A stretch of DNA of 13,587 bases from an uncultured Bacilli bacterium (GCA_910580135.1 CAJTXC010000027.1:1-13587); one strand, 5' to 3'. Numbered from the stretch's first letter, positions 6,984 through 13,245 are shown. A program made the numbers and translations. Notes: generated by a model from the sequence alone, not told the origin.

Positions 6984-7514
6984 ATGAAGAAAGTTATAAT
7001 TATTTTATTAGCAGGTTTATCACTATATATGTTTTTTAATAAAACTAATAAACAAGAAACAGTTAAAATACCTGATTCTGCGATAAGATTTAGAGTACTT
7101 GCAAATAGTAACTCACCAAGGGATCAAAAAATAAAAGAAGAAGTAAGGGATAAAATGCAAGCAGAATTATATAGTATTTTAGAAAATTCTAAGAGTATAA
7201 AGCAGGCAAGAAGCATAATTAGTGATAACATGGATAATTTTGATAACATAGTAAGAGAAGAAATGAAAGATAAAGAGTATTCTTATACAATAGATTATGG
7301 TATGCATGAGTTTCCTGAAAAAGTTTATAAAGGTATAACTTATGAAGCAGGAGAATATGAGTCTTTGTTGGTTACGTTAGGAGAAGGAAAAGGAGATAAT
7401 TGGTGGTGCGTTTTATTTCCTCCACTTTGTTTATTAGAAGCAGAAGAAAGTACAAATACAAATGAAGTAGAGTATAAATCTTTTATAAAAGAGATAATTG
7501 AAAAATATTTTTAA
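6984..7514 (+). CDS. spoIIR: Stage II sporulation protein R
   Basis: In spore formers SpoIIR is secreted from the forespore and triggers the membrane protease SpoIIGA to process pro-sigma-E in the mother cell. Residues 3-18 form a hydrophobic signal or membrane segment. The family signatures are clear: IRFRVLANSNSPRDQ at 34-48, AGEYESL near 122-128, and GEGKGDNWWCVLFPPLC at 133-149. The length of 176 aa is shorter than the B. subtilis protein (about 224), with a shorter C-terminal part. Following prmC closely and preceding mntP is the arrangement known in Bacillus. The start has a good Shine-Dalgarno GAGGGTGAT. I looked for a sigma-F promoter upstream and saw none. Confidence 0.93.
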   Translation: MKKVIIILLAGLSLYMFFNKTNKQETVKIPDSAIRFRVLANSNSPRDQKIKEEVRDKMQAELYSILENSKSIKQARSIISDNMDNFDNIVREEMKDKEYSYTIDYGMHEFPEKVYKGITYEAGEYESLLVTLGEGKGDNWWCVLFPPLCLLEAEESTNTNEVEYKSFIKEIIEKYF

Positions 7515-7536
7515 ACTAAAAGTAATAATATAATGT

Positions 7537-7547
7537 AGGAAGGTGAT
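7537..7547 (+). promoter_or_regulatory. mntP ribosome binding site that implies a non-AUG start
   Basis: AGGAAGGTGAT is a strong Shine-Dalgarno, but the first in-frame ATG (7589) lies 41 nt further on. In the mntP frame the codons at good distance are ATC (7550), ATC (7553) and ATA (7556); a TGA at 7544 closes the frame before them. Confidence 0.6.
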
Positions 7548-7588
7548 TTATCATCATAAACATTATATTAATAGGAATTAGTCTTAGT

Positions 7589-8080
7589 ATGGATGCTTTT
7601 GCATTAGCATTATCTTATGGAATAAAAGATATTAAGTTAAAAAACGTTACTATAACTGCAATAACCGTTGGAATATTTCATTTTTTTATGCCACTTATTG
7701 GTAATTACGTAGGGATATCTTTGTTTGAATACACGATAATAAAGCCTAAGTATGTATTATTTTTTGTCTTTTTATTATTATCTATCGATATGTTTACCCA
7801 TTTTTTTGAAGAAGAACCTAAAATAAGAGCTTTAAACGTAATTGGGACCATTTTATTTGCTATTTCGGTTAGTTTTGATAGCTTTTCCGTGGGGATAGGT
7901 ATTAATTACATATATGATAATATAATTCTTATAGTTTCTTCCTTTTGCATAATAAGTGCTTTGTTTACACTAGTTGGTTTTTGGTTAGGTAAAAAACTAT
8001 CTCATAGTATAGGAAAATACTCATTTTTGCTAGGAAGTATCACACTTTTCGTATATTCTATATGGATGTTGACAAATTAG
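7589..8080 (+). CDS. mntP: Manganese efflux pump MntP family (true start probably 7550-7556)
   Basis: MntP proteins (DUF204) are small membrane proteins with six helices that export Mn2+. The two symmetrical halves each carry an acidic signature: SMDAFALALS at the start and SFDSFSVGIG at about 95-104 (Asp2 and Asp97 from the ATG). From ATG 7589 the product is 163 aa and would lack most of the first helix. The in-frame upstream codons encode NIILIGISLS directly before MDAF, just what the family has there, and a strong Shine-Dalgarno lies at 7537-7547. I give the first ATG as the conservative coordinate. Translation most likely begins at an ATC or ATA codon at 7550-7556, which restores the first helix and about 174-176 aa. 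No yybP-ykoY manganese riboswitch is visible upstream. It probably shares transcripts with prmC and spoIIR. Confidence 0.88.
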   Translation: MDAFALALSYGIKDIKLKNVTITAITVGIFHFFMPLIGNYVGISLFEYTIIKPKYVLFFVFLLLSIDMFTHFFEEEPKIRALNVIGTILFAISVSFDSFSVGIGINYIYDNIILIVSSFCIISALFTLVGFWLGKKLSHSIGKYSFLLGSITLFVYSIWMLTN

Positions 8081-8097
8081 TAGCTTTGTGATAATAT
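8069..8097 (+). promoter_or_regulatory. Consensus promoter for the 438-aa exported protein gene
   Basis: A perfect -35 TTGACA (8069-8074) lies in the last codons of mntP. TAATAT (8092-8097) follows after 17 bp, with TGA as an extended -10. The expected start is near 8104, with a leader of about 26 nt. Confidence 0.8.
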
Positions 8098-8129
8098 ATA
8101 GGGCATTCTAACAAAGAGGGGGATTTTTG

Positions 8130-9446
8130 ATGGAAAATAAAGATATTTTAGAAGAAAAGTATGAAAAAAATTTTCAAGCTTGGGATAATAGGGATAACAA
8201 ATATAGTGAAAATAAAATACTAAGATTATTTAAAAATAAAAATTTTAAAATTTTTTCAGTTATATTAGCAGGGATTGCTGCTGTTGGAACATGTGTATAT
8301 TGGTTTGTGAATAAAAATAAAAACGAAATTGAAACACCAACGACAACTATTTCTGATACTACTAAAGAAGATGAAGCAGAGGTAAGTTATAAATATGTTT
8401 TATATAAGCCTGTTGATTATTCGAAAGAGACTGAAATTGATAGCTTAATTTCTGAGATAAATAAACACGTTGAAGGAGAACCTCTTACTAAAGACTTTTT
8501 AAATTTATTAACAAAAGATATAACAAAAGAGCAATTTGGAAATATGACAGATGAAGAAATCGCTGCAAAATTAGATGGAATTCAGGCTATATTGTATAAG
8601 ATACTTTATTCTAATATAGATGAGTTTGTTAGAGAAAAAGAAAATATCACACTAAAAGACCAAGGGAAAAATGGCGTTAAAACTGACAAATTAGTTATCT
8701 CCGGATTTGATTTTATTAACAAAGATTCTTATGCACATAAGACTTATCAAAAGAAAATAGATGATTTATTAGAAAGACAATTATCTGCTATAAGAAATCA
8801 AAATACAGTAGAATTTCAGGCTAATGCTAATAAATACCATGATATTGTAAGAGAAGTATTAAATGACAAGAAATTGGATTCTAGAGATAAAGCTATTATA
8901 TTAGTTACTTTAAAGGTTCAAAACCCTTTATATGCTGGAGATTTGAAAGATATTGATCCAGATAAATATGAATTTATTAATGCTGATTATACTAACCCAG
9001 CCTTTGTGGCTTGGATTCAAAAAGTTATTGAAAAACTTGCTCTTGTTATAGACGTTTATTTAGATAGTCCAAACTATGTACGCAAAGATGGAGAAAGCTA
9101 TAATTATAGTGATGCAAAATCAGATTCAGCTAAAGCATATCAAAATTATGTTACTGGAAAGGTGGAAACTGTTACTAGCAAAAAAGGAAAAGAAACAAGC
9201 GAATTAGTATCAGAAGCTACTACTGGCAAATCGGAAGACAAAACAACTGTTTATACTCCGCCTGCAAAACCAGATGGAAATTTACCATCAGGTAAGCCGG
9301 GTGGTGAACCAGTGGGAAAACCATCAGTTAGTGAATCACCTACTGAAATAATAACTGAAGAAGATATTAAACCTGGAGAAGATGATATTGATTCTGACAA
9401 AGTTTATTCTGACGACGAGTATAAAGGAATTTCATATCACAAATAA
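8130..9446 (+). CDS. Membrane-anchored exported protein of unknown function
   Basis: I do not recognise this 438-aa protein. Residues 1-40 are charged and probably cytoplasmic. Residues 41-61 form a single membrane helix (IFSVILAGIA...YWFVN) that leaves the rest outside the cell. A Thr/Glu-rich linker (62-85) leads to a largely helical domain, about 95-312, with segments such as DEEIAAKLDGIQAIL and KKIDDLLERQLSAIR and few aromatic residues. The final 100 residues are low-complexity: Ser/Thr/Lys-rich, then Pro/Gly/Lys-rich (376-400), then acidic (about 408-430). There is no LPXTG motif, lipobox or Cys pair. The ATG at 8130, spaced well from AGAGGGGG (8115-8122), is preferred to an adjacent TTG at 8127. 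It has its own promoter and terminator, so it is a single-gene unit within the housekeeping cluster. A surface or wall-associated role is only a guess. Confidence 0.85.
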   Translation: MENKDILEEKYEKNFQAWDNRDNKYSENKILRLFKNKNFKIFSVILAGIAAVGTCVYWFVNKNKNEIETPTTTISDTTKEDEAEVSYKYVLYKPVDYSKETEIDSLISEINKHVEGEPLTKDFLNLLTKDITKEQFGNMTDEEIAAKLDGIQAILYKILYSNIDEFVREKENITLKDQGKNGVKTDKLVISGFDFINKDSYAHKTYQKKIDDLLERQLSAIRNQNTVEFQANANKYHDIVREVLNDKKLDSRDKAIILVTLKVQNPLYAGDLKDIDPDKYEFINADYTNPAFVAWIQKVIEKLALVIDVYLDSPNYVRKDGESYNYSDAKSDSAKAYQNYVTGKVETVTSKKGKETSELVSEATTGKSEDKTTVYTPPAKPDGNLPSGKPGGEPVGKPSVSESPTEIITEEDIKPGEDDIDSDKVYSDDEYKGISYHK

Positions 9447-9458
9447 AATAATGTAAAT

Positions 9459-9485
9459 ACTAGAGTGTAAATTCTAGTGTTTTTC
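9459..9485 (+). terminator. Intrinsic terminator after the 438-aa protein gene
   Basis: ACTAGA (9459-9464) pairs with TCTAGT (9473-9478), extended inward by two pairs including a G-U, and is followed by G and a T-rich tract (9480-9484). Confidence 0.75.
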
Positions 9486-9506
9486 TTTATCTATATATGT
9501 AAAATA

Positions 9507-9515
9507 TGGTAAAAT
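9507..9515 (+). promoter_or_regulatory. Extended -10 promoter element for fba-murA
   Basis: TGG directly precedes TAAAAT (9510-9515), an extended -10. The matching -35 region (about 9486-9492) is poor. The start would be near 9522, almost at the ribosome binding site AGAAGGTG (9522-9529), so the leader would be very short. Confidence 0.45.
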
Positions 9516-9535
9516 TAGTTTAGAAGGTGTTTTAT

Positions 9536-10390
9536 ATGCTAGTAAATAGTAATGATATTTTAAATAAAGCCTTAAAAGAAGGATATGCAGTTCCTGCTTA
9601 CAACATAAATAATTTAGAGTGGACTAAGTACATATTAGAAGCTTGTAATGAAGATAAATCCCCTGTAATACTTGCGGTTACGGAAAAGAGTGCTAATTAT
9701 TGTGGTGGTTTTAAAGTTATTTATAATATGGTTAAAGGTTTGATTGATTCTTTAAATATAAAAGTGCCAGTTGTTCTTCATTTGGATCACGGAAGCTCAT
9801 TTGAATCATGTAAAAAAGCAATAGATGCAGGATTTACTTCGGTAATGTTAGATAAGTCGAAAGAAAACTTAGAAAAAAATATATTAGAAACAAATAAAGT
9901 GATTGATTATGCAAATTTAAAGAACGTTAGTGTTGAAGCTGAAATTGGTGCTATGAATGAAGAAGAAAATCATTCTGATACTATGATTGTTTATGCTGAT
10001 TTAGAGGACGCAAAAACTTTTGTACTTCAAACTGGCGTTAATAGTTTAGCACCTGCTATAGGTAATAAACATGGTGTATATAAAGGTGAACCAAAAATTG
10101 ATTTTGAACTTTTAGGAGCAATATGTAAGGAAGTTAAAATCCCACTTGTCTTACATGGTGCATCAGGTCTTGACGAAAACAAAATAAAAACTGCTATTTT
10201 CTGTGGGGTTTGTAAAATAAATATTAATACTGATTTACAAATTACTTGGTCAAAAGCGGTAAGAAACTTTTTAGAATATGATAAAGATGTGTATGATCCA
10301 AGAATTATAATAGCTTCCGGAGAAAAAGAACTAAAGAATTTGGTTCATGAAAAAAATAACTTATTTGGATCAAAAAATAGGGCTATTTAA
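9536..10390 (+). CDS. fba: Class II fructose-bisphosphate aldolase family protein (divergent)
   Basis: Class II aldolases use Zn2+ to cleave fructose 1,6-bisphosphate to dihydroxyacetone phosphate and glyceraldehyde 3-phosphate. Visible signatures are LHLDHG at 81-86 (Asp84 proton donor, His85 metal ligand), GNKHGVYKG at 176-184 (His179), LVLHGASG at 204-211 (His207) and KININTD at 227-233. At 284 aa the length is normal. Some positions are unusual: the loop after EAEIG (134-138) reads AMNEEEN in place of the usual TVGGQED type, HGASG replaces HGGSG/HGGTG, and the end is NRAI and not the common GSAGKA type. It may still be the glycolytic enzyme, but a related sugar-bisphosphate aldolase is possible. 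ATG 9536, six nt after AGAAGGTG, is chosen over an in-frame GTG at 9527 that lies within the Shine-Dalgarno. fba next to murA is ancestral Bacilli order. Confidence 0.88.
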   Translation: MLVNSNDILNKALKEGYAVPAYNINNLEWTKYILEACNEDKSPVILAVTEKSANYCGGFKVIYNMVKGLIDSLNIKVPVVLHLDHGSSFESCKKAIDAGFTSVMLDKSKENLEKNILETNKVIDYANLKNVSVEAEIGAMNEEENHSDTMIVYADLEDAKTFVLQTGVNSLAPAIGNKHGVYKGEPKIDFELLGAICKEVKIPLVLHGASGLDENKIKTAIFCGVCKININTDLQITWSKAVRNFLEYDKDVYDPRIIIASGEKELKNLVHEKNNLFGSKNRAI

Positions 10391-10396
10391 TCACTC

Positions 10397-10423
10397 TTTA
10401 CGTACTTTTTAATAAAATACAAT
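10397..10423 (+). promoter_or_regulatory. Weak possible promoter before murA
   Basis: TTTACG (10397-10402) and TACAAT (10418-10423) resemble -35 and -10 boxes, but the spacer is only 15 bp. No terminator separates fba from murA, so co-transcription is just as likely. Confidence 0.3.
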
Positions 10424-10444
10424 GTAGAGATATGGAGGAGTAAA

Positions 10445-11707
10445 ATGCACAAGATTATAATTGAAGGAAATAAAAAATTAAGTGGAAACATAAGAATTAG
10501 TGGTTCTAAAAATAGTGCTGTTGCACTTGTGCCAGCAGCAGTTTTATGTGATGAAGAAGTAACCATTGCAAACGTACCTAATATATCTGATATTGATGCG
10601 TTAGATGAAATTTTAAATAGTTTAAACGCAAAAGTAGTAAGAAATGAAGATGTAATAAAAATAGATTCTTCAAAAATTAGCAATAAATTAATACCTGAAA
10701 ATTTATCAAAAAAACTAAGGGCATCATATTATTTTATGGGAGCCTTACTTAGTAAGTTTAAAAAGGTTGAAATTCATTTTCCAGGAGGATGTTCGATAGG
10801 TGCTAGACCAATTAATCTTCACTTAAAAGGTTTTGAAGCCTTAGGAGCTAAAGTAGAAGAAAAAGATAATTTGTTTGTTATTACTGCTGATAAACTTGTT
10901 GGTACCAAAATAAACTTGGATTTTGCATCCGTTGGTGCAACTATTAATTTAATGCTTGCAGCAGTGAAAGCGGAAGGTACAACAATAATAACTAATGCTG
11001 CTAAAGAACCACACATAGTAAACGTAGCAACATTTTTAAATAACATGGGAGCTAAAATAAGTGGAGCAGGAACAAGTGAAATAAAAATAATTGGTGTAGA
11101 TTATTTGCATTCATGCTTTCATGAAGTAGTGCCAGATTATATAGAAACTGGAACTTATATGATTTTAGCAAGTTTAGTGGGAGAAAACCTAACTATCGAG
11201 AACATAATTCCAGACCATGTTGAATCGTTGATATCTAAATTAGAAGATATGGAAGTTCCTATGAAAATAGGAATGGATTATATAACAATAACCGCTCCAA
11301 AAACTTTAAAACCAGTAAATATTAAAACTCAGGTTTATCCTGGATTTCCAACAGATTTACAACAACCAATGGCAACCCTTCTGACACAGGCTACTGGTAA
11401 ATCGATGATAAATGAAACCATTTATGAAAATAGATTTTTAAATTTATTAGAGTTAAATAAAATGGGTGCTACCGCTGAACTTTTAACTCCTCAAAAAGCT
11501 ATTATCGTGGGTCCTTGTGGGTTAACTGGTAAAAAAGTTTATGCTAGCGATTTAAGAGCTGGAGCATCACTTGTTATAGCTGGACTTGTAGCAGAGGGAA
11601 AAACCATAATAGAAAACGCTGACTACGTGTTAAGAGGCTATGAAGGAATAATTGAAAAATTAACGAATGTAGGAGCTAAAATAAAACTACAAGAGGTAAA
11701 TAAATAA
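10445..11707 (+). CDS. murA: UDP-N-acetylglucosamine 1-carboxyvinyltransferase (MurA)
   Basis: MurA performs the first committed step of peptidoglycan synthesis, transferring enolpyruvate from PEP to UDP-GlcNAc. The N-terminal GSKNSA (20-25) holds the PEP-binding Lys22 and Asn23. The catalytic cysteine is Cys116 in PGGCSIGARP (113-122), so fosfomycin could in principle modify it. YPGFPTDLQQPMATLL (298-313) contains the conserved Asp304, and SDLRAGASLV (368-377) is the conserved C-terminal segment. The length of 420 aa is standard. GGAGG (10434-10438) precedes the ATG. Its place after fba matches the second Bacillus paralogue (MurZ/MurAB locus); a further copy elsewhere cannot be excluded. The stop overlaps the start of the next gene by one base. 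Confidence 0.97.
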   Translation: MHKIIIEGNKKLSGNIRISGSKNSAVALVPAAVLCDEEVTIANVPNISDIDALDEILNSLNAKVVRNEDVIKIDSSKISNKLIPENLSKKLRASYYFMGALLSKFKKVEIHFPGGCSIGARPINLHLKGFEALGAKVEEKDNLFVITADKLVGTKINLDFASVGATINLMLAAVKAEGTTIITNAAKEPHIVNVATFLNNMGAKISGAGTSEIKIIGVDYLHSCFHEVVPDYIETGTYMILASLVGENLTIENIIPDHVESLISKLEDMEVPMKIGMDYITITAPKTLKPVNIKTQVYPGFPTDLQQPMATLLTQATGKSMINETIYENRFLNLLELNKMGATAELLTPQKAIIVGPCGLTGKKVYASDLRAGASLVIAGLVAEGKTIIENADYVLRGYEGIIEKLTNVGAKIKLQEVNK

Positions 11708-11946
11708 TGAGTTCGAATGAATTTAACGATTTAAAAGAAAGTATTAATAATGTTGCGCCAAAAGAGATAACTGATGAAGCAAATGTTCCACTAAAAATAC
11801 AACTCCAAAAACGAGCAGAAGAAGTAGATAAGAAGAATTTAAAGCATAAAGCATTATATGAAGTAAAACCTTTAGATACAAGCTTTTTAGAATCAGAGTC
11901 TCCTAATTATACAGACAGTGTATCTTCAGAAAGAAAAGCAAAATAA
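11707..11946 (+). CDS. Small unknown protein coupled to murA
   Basis: I do not recognise this 79-aa protein. It is soluble, hydrophilic and lacks Cys and Trp. The middle (about 28-52) could be a charged helix (PLKIQLQKRAEEVDKK), and the last 25 residues are Ser/Glu/Lys-rich and probably disordered. The ATG overlaps the murA stop (TAATG), with GAGG at 11693-11696 inside murA, so it is likely translated by coupling. A strong terminator follows. In Bacillus this position holds glpX and rho, but I see no resemblance to either. The overlap and the intact frame argue for a real gene; its function is unknown. Confidence 0.7.
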   Translation: MSSNEFNDLKESINNVAPKEITDEANVPLKIQLQKRAEEVDKKNLKHKALYEVKPLDTSFLESESPNYTDSVSSERKAK

Positions 11947-11973
11947 ATTGTACTAAAAATTCTTTTTATTAAT

Positions 11974-12003
11974 AAAATAGTATTGAGTTAAATACTATTT
12001 TTT
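11974..12003 (+). terminator. Strong intrinsic terminator after the murA unit
   Basis: A perfect 11-bp stem pairs 11974-11984 with 11991-12001 (AAAATAGTATT and its complement) around a 6-nt loop GAGTTA, followed directly by a T run to 12003. It ends the fba-murA-79-aa unit. Confidence 0.85.
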
Positions 12004-12027
12004 ATTTTGAATAAAAAGGGTGATATT

Positions 12028-12789
12028 ATGAAAAGAAGATACAAATTATTAATCGGTTTTATAATTACGGGAATAATTCTTGTTACTATATTTTTTGCAA
12101 CTAAAGATAAAAAAATATATTACTTATCCTTAGGAGACTCTTTAGCGGCAGGACAAACTCCTAATAACACAATAGAAGAAAGCTATGGGGATTATGTTTC
12201 AGAATATTTAAAAGATAAAGAAGTATTAGAGTTTTATACAAAAGGTTTTGCAAAGAGTGGTTATCGTAGTATTGATTTACTAGAAGATTTAGAAAATAAT
12301 AAATCAATAAGGGTAGGTAAAAAAGAAATAACTATTAAAAGCGCCTTAATAAAAGCAGATATAGTAACGGTAAGTATTGGCTCTAATGATTTATTTTATA
12401 AATTAAACATAGGCAATGAATTCGATTTAAATGAGTTTGATGATATTTATACGTATGTTGATGAATCAATAAGAGACGTTGATAAGTTACTTTATGAACT
12501 TAGAAAGTCTTGCAAAGAACAAATTATGGTATTTGGCTTTTATAATCCTTTCACTAATTTTTCTACTACTTTAGCTGATACCGTTGAACCAATAATTCTT
12601 TATGCTAATGATAAGATGAAAAAACTAGTTAAAAAATATGATATGACATATGTTGATATACATGATACATTCTTAGCAAACGATAACTATCTACCTTCTA
12701 AATTAGAAATTCATCCAACTAAAGCAGGGTACAAAGCAATGAGCCGAAGCGTAATTAATTTAATAGACAAAAAAATGCTTGCAAAATAG
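12028..12789 (+). CDS. Membrane-anchored SGNH/GDSL-family hydrolase
   Basis: GDSL hydrolases are Ser-dependent esterases, lipases or deacetylases. Residues 5-24 form a membrane anchor or uncleaved signal, placing the enzyme outside the cell. Block I is SLGDSLAAG (34-42, nucleophile Ser38), block III is IGSNDL (117-122, oxyanion-hole Asn120), and block V holds His229 in EIHPTKAGY (227-235). The Asp usually three residues before that His is Leu here, with Glu227 two before it, so the acid of the triad may be shifted or absent. The whole resembles Firmicutes YpmR-type proteins; the substrate is unknown, with cell-wall or lipid esters possible. The ATG at 12028 sits just after AAAAGGGTGAT, so the in-frame TTG at 12007 is rejected. 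I see no clear promoter, so it may depend on read-through of the upstream terminator. Confidence 0.88.
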   Translation: MKRRYKLLIGFIITGIILVTIFFATKDKKIYYLSLGDSLAAGQTPNNTIEESYGDYVSEYLKDKEVLEFYTKGFAKSGYRSIDLLEDLENNKSIRVGKKEITIKSALIKADIVTVSIGSNDLFYKLNIGNEFDLNEFDDIYTYVDESIRDVDKLLYELRKSCKEQIMVFGFYNPFTNFSTTLADTVEPIILYANDKMKKLVKKYDMTYVDIHDTFLANDNYLPSKLEIHPTKAGYKAMSRSVINLIDKKMLAK

Positions 12790-12807
12790 TCATACAATTG
12801 TTATAAT
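12779..12807 (+). promoter_or_regulatory. Promoter for rpmE
   Basis: TTGCAA (12779-12784, in the last codons of the GDSL gene) and a perfect TATAAT (12802-12807) are 17 bp apart, with TGT as an extended -10. The expected start is near 12814, with a leader of about 45 nt. Confidence 0.8.
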
Positions 12808-12825
12808 ATAAAAGATTTTATATCT

Positions 12826-12844
12826 ATGACTTTATTTAAGTCAT
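12826..12844 (+). promoter_or_regulatory. Leader hairpin just before the rpmE ribosome binding site
   Basis: ATGACTT (12826-12832) pairs perfectly with AAGTCAT (12838-12844) around TATTT. No T run follows, so it is not a terminator. It ends six bases before AAAGGAG (12849-12855) and could affect translation of bL31 or mRNA stability. Confidence 0.5.
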
Positions 12845-12859
12845 GGCGAAAGGAGCTAG

Positions 12860-13099
12860 ATGAATATGCCTAAGAAAGAAAGTATCTATAAGACTTCAAC
12901 AGTTACATGTACTTGTGGAGCTACTTTTGAAACAAAATCTATTAATGATAAAATCCACGTAGAAGTTTGTTCAAAATGTCATCCATTCTACACTGGTCAA
13001 GCGACTATGCAATCAAAGACTGGTAGAGCTGAGAAGTTTAACCAAAAATATGGTTTAAAGAGCAACGTTAGTGCAGATAGTGCTAAAGCAGCTGAATAA
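12860..13099 (+). CDS. rpmE: Large ribosomal subunit protein bL31 (zinc-binding form)
   Basis: bL31 bridges the ribosomal subunits near the central protuberance. The four zinc-binding cysteines are present as CTC (Cys17, Cys19) and CSKC (Cys37, Cys40), followed by the family signature HPFYTG (41-46) and GRAEKFNQKYG (55-65). It is thus the zinc-containing C+ type. At 79 aa it is within the family range, with an Ala/Ser-rich tail. The usual N-terminal IHPxY is replaced by SIYKT. Two starts are possible: ATG 12860, only 4 nt after AGGAG, or ATG 12866, 10 nt after it. I keep the first. rpmE also follows the murA region in Bacillus, although there rho lies directly before it. Confidence 0.95.
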   Translation: MNMPKKESIYKTSTVTCTCGATFETKSINDKIHVEVCSKCHPFYTGQATMQSKTGRAEKFNQKYGLKSNVSADSAKAAE

Positions 13100-13119
13100 T
13101 TAATAAACCATAATATATA

Positions 13120-13149
13120 TTGACAATATAACCATAAAAGTGTTATATT
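13120..13149 (+). promoter_or_regulatory. Promoter for rpsL / str operon
   Basis: A perfect TTGACA (13120-13125) and TATATT (13144-13149) are 18 bp apart, with TGT as an extended -10. The start would be near 13156, giving a structured leader of about 90 nt. No clear terminator separates rpmE from it, so some rpmE transcripts may continue. Confidence 0.75.
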
Positions 13150-13161
13150 ATATAAGCTTAT

Positions 13162-13227
13162 ATTTAAGTCTTGCTATTTTGGTAAGGCTTAAAAATATAT
13201 CATAAATGAAACACCAGGTAGTGTGTT
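13162..13227 (+). promoter_or_regulatory. Structured rpsL leader
   Basis: A 12-bp stem pairs TTTAAGTCTTGC (13163-13174) with GTAAGGCTTAAA (13182-13193), with two G-U pairs and a 7-nt loop. A smaller stem pairs AACAC (13210-13214) with GTGTT (13223-13227). Neither is followed by a T run. Autoregulation by a ribosomal protein is possible but not shown. Confidence 0.45.
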
Positions 13228-13245
13228 AAGAAAGGAGTAGAAATT

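Noticed and set aside
7529..7534. TATAAT as a separate promoter for mntP
   Set aside because: No usable -35 lies 16-18 bp upstream and transcription would begin within the ribosome binding site.
7515..7588. Manganese riboswitch (yybP-ykoY) before mntP
   Set aside because: The gap is short, AT-rich and lacks the conserved elements and a two-arm structure.
10387..11046. Two minus-strand open frames over murA
   Set aside because: Both overlap the conserved murA gene, and their hydrophobic products reflect reverse reading of murA codons.
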